Source: DATBLE01 sp963764565 (GTDB lineage Bacteria > Actinomycetota > Thermoleophilia > Gaiellales > Gaiellaceae). Taken from it: 64,000 nucleotides of DNA. The DNA lies in assembly GCA_963764565.1 (NCBI GenBank), contig CAVXTD010000002.1, forward strand, positions 244,621-308,620, in the 5' to 3' direction. Positions 59,185-64,000 of the stretch are shown here, one piece after another. Below the pieces are notes generated by a model. That model saw only the letters and a list, made by a program, of their open reading frames with translations. It did no database searches and was not told where the DNA came from. Each line of letters begins with the position of its first letter. The stretch's first letter is position 1. The position numbers were made by a program, and so were the translations under genes.

Positions 59185-59623
59185 GCGACAACGCCGCTCC
59201 GGCCCCGAGCAGCAGGATCCCGAGCACGCGTGGCCAGTGCAGCGGGATCTGCTTCGCGCCGAGCCAGCCGAAGCGGTCGATCGCGGCGGCGACCACCAAG
59301 TTGCCGGTGATCACGAGCCCGATCGCCGAGGCGACGCCGATCTTCGGCGCCGCGAACGTGATCGCCAGGACGATGAACGCGCTGAGGATGCCGCCGAGCC
59401 ACAGCCAGAGCGGTTGGTGGACGGACGTGCTCACGCCGTGCAGGCTGCGGCGGGCGACGAGGAGCACGAGGATCCCGGTCGCCCCGGCGACGAGGGTCGA
59501 GAAGCCGGCCGCCTCGACCGTTCCGACCCGGTCGCCCAGCTTCCCCAGGGCGGCCGCCTGGATCGACCCGGCGAAGCCGGCCGAGATCGACATCGCGACG
59601 GCGAGGGCGGTTCCTCCGGACAC
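59174..59623 (-). CDS. DMT-superfamily YdcZ-like (DUF606) membrane protein
   Basis: 149-residue protein with five predicted helices (TALAVAMSISAGFAGSIQAA; VLAITFAAPKIGVASAIGLV; VLGILLLGAGAALSL). The length and spacing match the DUF606/YdcZ half-size members of the drug/metabolite transporter superfamily. It is intact, unlike its neighbours. The substrate is unknown. It may export or import a metabolite of the purine pathway, but only position suggests that. Confidence 0.8.
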   Translation of the reverse strand: MSGGTALAVAMSISAGFAGSIQAAALGKLGDRVGTVEAAGFSTLVAGATGILVLLVARRSLHGVSTSVHQPLWLWLGGILSAFIVLAITFAAPKIGVASAIGLVITGNLVVAAAIDRFGWLGAKQIPLHWPRVLGILLLGAGAALSLRK

Positions 59624-59674
59624 CCGCCAAACCTAAAGCATTAGGCTCAGGCCGTTCCCGACTCGAAACGAGGT

Positions 59675-59960
59675 GTGCCGGTGATCCGTGTCATCGCCGT
59701 CTACGAGGCCGAGCCCGACGCCGACAGGTACGAGCAGCACGCAGTTCTCTGCCGCAAGGTCGCCGGCTCGACGTTCCGCCACGGCGCGCGTTCTGCGCAC
59801 GATCCACGGCACGCCCGAGCTCCACCACTACGCCGAGTTCGAGTTCCCGGACATGGACTCGTTCAAGGCGGTCGCCGACTCCGAGGAGTTCCGCGCAACG
59901 GGGAAGGACGCCGCCGAGATGGGCCTGCCGCACTCGGTCTACCTGGTCGCCGTTGACTGA
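59675..59960 (+). CDS. EthD-family protein (one frameshift)
   Basis: About 95 residues. GTG 59675 opens PVIRVIAVYEAEPDADRYEQ. After a break near 59790 it continues VLRTIHGTPELHHYAEFEFP then DMDSFKAVADSEEFRATGKD, stop 59958-59960. EthD proteins are ferredoxin-like-fold dimers first seen in ether degradation and common in aromatic catabolic clusters. The stop overlaps the enoyl-CoA hydratase start. Confidence 0.82.
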
Positions 59961-60778
59961 GCCGCGAGCACCCGGCCCCGCGCTCGCCCGACGAGCTCGG
60001 CTTCGAGTCGATCCTGTACGAGAAGGCGCCGCCGCGCGCGACGATCACGTTCAACCGGCCGGAGGTGCTGAACGCCTTCGACTTCCGGATGCTCCGCGAG
60101 TTGGCCCGCGCGTGCGAGGACGCCTCCTGGGACGACGAGATCCGCGTCGTCGTCCTCACCGGCGCCGGCCGCGCGTTCTGCGTCGGAGCGAACCTGCGTG
60201 CGTGGGCCGAGGACGGTCTTGTCGGCAACGAGCGCGAGTACTGGAAGTGGTTCGGCGCGATGGACGCGGGTGTCACAGCGATCCGCCGGATCGGCAAACC
60301 GACGATCGCGCGGATCAACGGCGTCTGCGTCGGCGGCGGCAACGAGATGCAGATGGCGTGCGACCTGGCGGTGATCGTCGACGACGCGTTCATCCGCCAC
60401 GTCGGACTCCAGCACGGGTCGGTGCCGGCGGCCGGCGCGACCCAGTGGCTGCCGATCCTGGTCGGCGACCGGCGCGCGCGGGAGATCCTCATGCTCTGCG
60501 ACGAGATTCCGGCCACTCAGGCCGCCGAGTGGGGCCTCGTCAACCGTGCCGTTCCGGCCGCCGAGCTCGACGCCGTCGTCGACGGCCTGGTCGAGAAGCT
60601 CGCCGACCGGCTACCGCTGATGACGAGGTACGCGAAGGTGCAGCTCGACTTCTGGCGCGACCTCGCCTGGCATGCGACGATCGGCCACGCCCGTGACTGG
60701 CTCGCAGTCTCGATGCTGAGCGAGGACGCGGGCGAGGGTGTGCGAGGCTTTCTCGAGCGTCGAAAGGATCAGACATGA
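59953..60778 (+). CDS. Enoyl-CoA hydratase/isomerase family protein (one frameshift)
   Basis: Crotonase-fold enzyme of about 275 residues. TTG 59953 begins TEPRAPGPALAR, a frame change near 59990 leads into ATITFNRPEVLNAFDFRMLR. The oxyanion-hole segments GAGRAFCVGANLRAW and NGVCVGGGNEMQMACDLAVI are intact. Acid/base residues are partly altered, so hydratase versus other crotonase chemistry is open. It is coupled to the EthD gene upstream and to gerW downstream by four-base overlaps. Confidence 0.85.
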
Positions 60779-61092
60779 ACGTCGATGAGCTACTGAGCGG
60801 AGCGCGCGATGCGATTTCGGTACGCCGCGTCTTCGGCGATCCGATCGAACACGACGGCGTCATGATCGTCCCGGTGGCCGCGGTCAGCGGCGGCGGGGGC
60901 GGCGGCGGCGACAACGAGGACAACGGCGGCGGCGGTTTCGGGCTCCGCGCCCGGCCTGTCGGCGCGTACGTGATCAGGGACGGCGAGGTGACCTGGAAGC
61001 CGGTGATCGACCCCAGCCGGCTGACGGTCGGCTGGCAGATCGTCGCCGGGATCGCGGCGCTCGCGCTCTGGTCGTTCACGCGCCGGCGTTAG
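60775..61092 (+). CDS. GerW/YtfJ-family protein
   Basis: 105 residues: VFGDPIEHDGVMIVPVAAVS, then a glycine run GGGGGGG, then GFGLRARPVGAYVIRDGEVT and a C-terminal membrane helix (LTVGWQIVAGIAALALWSF). This is the GerW (YtfJ) layout. In Bacillus it is a spore protein, but homologues occur widely in non-sporulating actinobacteria with unknown role. ATG 60775 overlaps the hydratase stop. Confidence 0.85.
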   Translation: MNVDELLSGARDAISVRRVFGDPIEHDGVMIVPVAAVSGGGGGGGDNEDNGGGGFGLRARPVGAYVIRDGEVTWKPVIDPSRLTVGWQIVAGIAALALWSFTRRR

Positions 61093-61101
61093 GCTCCACG
61101 C

Positions 61102-61873
61102 ATGGCTGACGTGGAGACCACTCGCGACGGCAACGTCCTGACGATCACGCTCAACAGACCCGACGCCTACAACGCGTTCACGACCTCCATGCACGCCGCG
61201 CTGAAGGCGGCGCTCGAGCGAGGCGGCGGCAGAGGAGGTCCGCGCGGTCGTGATCACCGGCGCGGGACGGGGCTTCTGCGCAGGCCAGGATCTGAACGAG
61301 TTCCGCGAGCTCGAGCACGACGTCGGCGAGCATCTCGAGGCGACCTACCACCCGAACATCCGCGCGATCCGGGCGCTCGAGAAGCCGGTGATCGCCGCGG
61401 TGAACGGTGCCGCGGCCGGCGCGGGGCTCTCGCTCGCCTGCGTCTGCGACTACCGGATCGCAGCCGACAGCGCGAGCTTCGTCCCCGGGTTCATCGGCAT
61501 CGGCCTCGTCCCCGACTCGGGCGGCTCGTACTTCCTCGCCCGGCTGCTCGGCCCGTCGCGCGCGTTCACGTGGATGAGCTCGAACCGCAAGCTGTCCGCC
61601 GCGGACGCGCTCGCCTGGGGTCTGGTGGACGAGGTCGTCGAGGCCGGCTCGCTCGCCGTGCGCGCCGCGGAGCTCGCGGCCGACTACGCCGCGCGCCCGA
61701 CGCGCGGGATCGGGATGTCGAAGCGCCTGTTCGACCACGCCGCGAACGCGACGCTCGACGAGCAGCTGGCACTCGAGGGCGAGCTCCAGACCGAGGCGAC
61801 GAAGACGGACGACTTCCGCGAGGGCGTCGCGGCGTTCCTGGAGAAGCGCCCGCCGAACTTCACCGGTCGTTGA
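61102..61873 (+). CDS. Enoyl-CoA hydratase/isomerase, PaaG-like (one frameshift)
   Basis: Crotonase-family enzyme of about 257 residues from ATG 61102 (ADVETTRDGNVLTITLNRPD). One extra base near 61230 shifts to VVITGAGRGFCAGQDLNEF, followed by NGAAAGAGLSLACVCDYRIA and GFIGIGLVPDSGGSYFLARL. The aspartate in VPDSGGSYFL is the residue kept in PaaG-type isomerases/hydratases of phenylacetate degradation. No other paa genes are present, so the pathway remains open. Confidence 0.87.
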
Positions 61874-62815
61874 TCGGATCTCGACGGTCGACTACCACAC
61901 CGGCGGCGAGCCGTTCCGGATCGTCACCGGCGGCGTCGAGCCGCTCGAGGGCCGGACGATCCTCGACAAGCGGCGCTTCGCGGCGGAGCACCTCGACCAC
62001 GTTCGCCGCCTGCTCGTCTTCGAGCCGCGCGGCCACGCCGACATGTACGGCTGCTTCGTCACCGAGCCCGAGGACGACGGCGCCGACCTCGGCGTCGTCT
62101 TCTTCCACAACGCCGGCTACTCGACCGCCTGCGGGCACGGGACGATCGCGCTCGTCACCTGGGCGATCGAGAGCGGCCGGGTCGAAGGGCCCGAGGTCGT
62201 GGTCGACGTGCCCTCCGGTCGGCTGCCGGACCGTTGCGCGCATCGAGGACGGACACGTGGCGTCGGTTCGCTTCCGAAACGTGCCGGCGTTCGTGCACGC
62301 CCGCGAGCTCCAAGCCGCCGGCCGGCGAGGTGGACGTTGCTTTCGGAGGTGCGTTCTACGCCTCGCTGGAGGAACGCGTCGAGCCCGCCGAGCTGCCGCG
62401 GCTGATCGAGCTGGGTCGCGCGATCAAGGCCGACCTCGAGCGCGACCACGAGGTCGTCCACCCGTCCGAGCCCGAGCTGAACGGCGTCTACGGGGTGATC
62501 TTCTGGCAGGAGGAGGGCGAGGCGCCGCTGACGCAGCGGAACGTCACGGTCTTCGCCGACGGCGAGGTCGACCGGTCGCCGTGCGGCAGCGGCACCTCGG
62601 CGCGGCTCGCGCTGCTCCACGACGAGGGCCGGCTCGCGACCGGCGAGCCGCTTCGCCACCTGAGCATCGTCGGCAGCGAGTTCACGGGCCGGGTCGTCGA
62701 GGAGGTCGCCGAAGGCGTCGTCACCGAGGTCGAGGGCAGCGCGCACCTGACCGGCCGCCACGAGTTCGTCCTCGAGCCGGACGACGAACTGGGCGAAGGG
62801 TTCCTGCTGCGGTAG
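61870..62815 (+). CDS. Proline racemase / 4-hydroxyproline epimerase family (frameshifted)
   Basis: About 314 residues. Start probably TTG 61870, overlapping the hydratase stop; a missing base near 61876 is needed to reach STVDYHTGGEPFRIVTGG. Both catalytic cysteines are present: AGYSTACGHGTIALV and RSPCGSGTSARLAL. Two cysteines argue for a racemase or epimerase rather than a trans-3-hydroxyproline dehydratase. Breaks also lie near 62225 and 62325. The C-terminal part is intact to the stop at 62815. Confidence 0.87.
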
Positions 62816-62818
62816 CGG

Positions 62819-63262
62819 CTAGGCCTTGGCGCAGTCGGCCAGGCCGATGTCGCCGGTGATCGCGCGGCCCTGATTCCCGAGTGCCACCGCCCTCGTGCCG
62901 AGCGAACGCACTTTCGCGTCGTCCTTGCGCGCCGCAGCCTGGCCGAGATCGGAGACCACTTTTCGTGACTTGCCGATTTCCTCCAGCCACGCCTTCACCT
63001 TCGAATCGAGCTCGCTCGGGGGCCGGAGCGCACGGATTCGCGCGAGCGCGTTGTCGTAGATCGGCAGCGCCTTCGTCGCGTACGCCGGAATCTGGTCGTT
63101 CGAAGTGGGGACCGTGAGTGCCTCCAGCTTCTTGCCGACGTCGCGGCAGATCGCGTTCGCCTTGGTGATGTAGGTGCCGCGGCTCAACCCCGCCTCGCCC
63201 CCGCCGCCGCACCCGGCGAGCGCAAGCAGCGCGAGCACGATTGCCGTTCCCCGCTTTCGCAT
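62819..63262 (-). CDS. Putative lipoprotein
   Basis: 147 residues from ATG 63262 with a lipobox (ALLALAGC) followed by a Gly-rich linker. The mature part is helical and charged (YITKANAICRDVGKKLEALT; KVKAWLEEIGKSRKVVSDLG) with two cysteines (AICRD near the start, ADCAKA at the end) that could form a disulfide. Probably an extracytoplasmic helical-bundle protein of unknown role. It converges with the racemase gene across a three-base gap. Confidence 0.75.
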   Translation of the reverse strand: MRKRGTAIVLALLALAGCGGGGEAGLSRGTYITKANAICRDVGKKLEALTVPTSNDQIPAYATKALPIYDNALARIRALRPPSELDSKVKAWLEEIGKSRKVVSDLGQAAARKDDAKVRSLGTRAVALGNQGRAITGDIGLADCAKA

Positions 63263-63271
63263 CACCGGATC

Positions 63272-63652
63272 CTACGGCCGGTAGGCAATGACGCGCTCCT
63301 GCTCGTTCGCGTCGTTGCGGGCAATGATCGCGACCGCGGGCTCCGTCTTGCTCAGGTTGACGGCCTGGTGCGGGACGCCCGGCGGGACGAAGAGGAAGTC
63401 TCCCGCCTCGGTCACGACCGACTCCGCCAGGCCCTCGCCGTAGCGCGTCTCGACGAGGCCCTCGATCTGGTAGATCGCCGTCTCGTATCCGTCGTGCCAG
63501 TGCGGCTCGGCGGCCCCGCCCGGCGGGACGACGACCAGGTGCATCGCGAGCCCGGTCGTACCGCACGTCTCGGCGGAGACTCCGAGGAAGTAGTCGAGGT
63601 GCTGCCGCTCGGTCGCCTGGTGCTGCGGGCGGATCACGCGGAGGCCGGCCAT
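63272..63652 (-). CDS. Cupin-domain protein
   Basis: 126 residues, one cupin barrel. Motif 1 appears as EPHWHDGYETAIYQIEG (His, His, Glu), motif 2 as GDFLFVPPGVPHQAVN (His), so a metal site is likely. ATG 63652. The lipoprotein gene follows after nine bases on the same strand. The substrate is unknown; small cupins act as dioxygenases, isomerases or sensors. Confidence 0.82.
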   Translation of the reverse strand: MAGLRVIRPQHQATERQHLDYFLGVSAETCGTTGLAMHLVVVPPGGAAEPHWHDGYETAIYQIEGLVETRYGEGLAESVVTEAGDFLFVPPGVPHQAVNLSKTEPAVAIIARNDANEQERVIAYRP

Positions 63653-63672
63653 CGTGCGAGTATTGTCGCGGA

Positions 63673-63966
63673 ATGGGCAAGGACGGTGGCGTCGCCCGGA
63701 TCAGCGCGCTGCTCCACGAGGCGGCGGAAACGCACCACGTCGTCTACCGGATCGTCGACGGCGACGACCCGGACTGGGCCTCGTGGTACGCGGACTGGCT
63801 GCTCGACCTCTCCGAGTTGCCGGAGCTCCTCGGCTCGAAGCCGGTTCGCAGCCACCTCGTCCACGCCCTCGTCCAGCTCGACCGCGACTACACGGCCGAG
63901 CAGCCGGGCGAGCCGTGGGAGGACTGGTACGCGGCGCGGCTGCTCGAGCAGTTCGCCGCATCGTGA
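63673..63966 (+). CDS. Hypothetical protein
   Basis: 97 residues from ATG 63673 (GKDGGVARISALLHEAAETH). Helical and rich in Trp/Tyr/Asp (DDPDWASWYADWLLDLSELP; EPWEDWYAARLLEQFAAS). No recognised domain. Similar short proteins with WxxWYADWL sequences are, to my memory, common conserved hypotheticals in actinobacteria. It is divergent from the cupin gene by 20 bases. Confidence 0.65.
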   Translation: MGKDGGVARISALLHEAAETHHVVYRIVDGDDPDWASWYADWLLDLSELPELLGSKPVRSHLVHALVQLDRDYTAEQPGEPWEDWYAARLLEQFAAS

Positions 63967-64000
63967 ACGTCGACACTACGCGGGGACGGCCGCCAGCCCC
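63963..64000 (+). CDS. Possible start of a further gene (partial)
   Basis: A GTG at 63963 overlaps the preceding stop and opens NVDTTRGRPPAP up to the window edge. Only twelve codons are visible, so this rests on the overlap pattern usual in the region. Confidence 0.2.
   Translation, partial: MNVDTTRGRPPA

Noticed and set aside
61102..62859. 585-codon frame starting with an enoyl-CoA hydratase
   Set aside because: After the first 43 codons it leaves the hydratase frame and becomes Arg/Ala-rich noise; the hydratase and racemase continue in other frames.

Overview
The window is 64 kb of very GC-rich DNA with tightly packed, often overlapping genes and many GTG or TTG starts. It is almost certainly from an actinobacterium. 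The gene content (14-subunit Nuo complex, futalosine-type MqnD, FprA-type reductase, SdrD-B-containing sugar permease, CHRD and Asp-box secreted proteins, GerW) would fit the class Thermoleophilia (Gaiellales/Solirubrobacterales), but that placement is inference because no taxonomic marker is present.

Layout. 1-14.5 kb: complete nuoA-N operon for complex I on the minus strand. 14.6-17.8 kb: plus-strand A-type Fe-S carrier, ferredoxin-NADP reductase and fumarase. 18-24.8 kb: an island of secreted proteins (two large Asp-box propeller proteins, two small paralogous secreted proteins) around the DNA glycosylase gene tag. 24.8-31.1 kb: minus-strand lipoate/2-oxoacid dehydrogenase block (lipA, TMEM175-like channel, lipB, YCII protein, E2, E1-beta, E1-alpha). 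31.1-33.3 kb: zinc-ribbon protein, nitronate-monooxygenase-like flavoprotein, ASCH and Nudix genes. 33.4-35.5 kb: groES-groEL under a CIRCE operator. 35.6-39.2 kb: CHRD protein, molybdopterin oxidoreductase, two coiled-coil proteins, YgfZ and a tRNA-Arg. 40.2-47.2 kb: sugar ABC operon followed by a membrane/beta-helix fusion and an ornithine-cyclodeaminase homologue. 47.2-49.9 kb: small unknown genes, mqnD and a thiolase. 49.9-59.2 kb: purine catabolism (amidohydrolase, PuuD urate oxidase, UraD, UraH, 8-oxoguanine/guanine deaminase-like, a gutted BMP binding protein, three-subunit xanthine dehydrogenase). 59.2-64 kb: DMT transporter, EthD, two enoyl-CoA hydratases, GerW, proline racemase family, lipoprotein, cupin and a small unknown.

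How it fits together. Complex I feeds a menaquinone pool to which MqnD contributes. LipA and LipB lipoylate the E2 of the adjacent 2-oxoacid dehydrogenase. The purine genes can take guanine-type purines through xanthine, urate, 5-hydroxyisourate and OHCU to allantoin, with urate oxidation by a membrane PuuD whose cytochrome c domain can pass electrons to respiration.

Two features dominate the sequence. First, many genes are interrupted by isolated one-base indels while the residues on either side remain perfectly conserved. I treat these as assembly or read errors and annotate whole genes across the breaks. Second, short near-perfect palindromes lie between genes and, in frame, inside conserved genes (nuoG, nuoF, lipB, E2, the amidohydrolase). 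Five share a GTGCCTGGCAC core and others are unique in sequence. They are the best candidate here for an undescribed mobile or mutational process.
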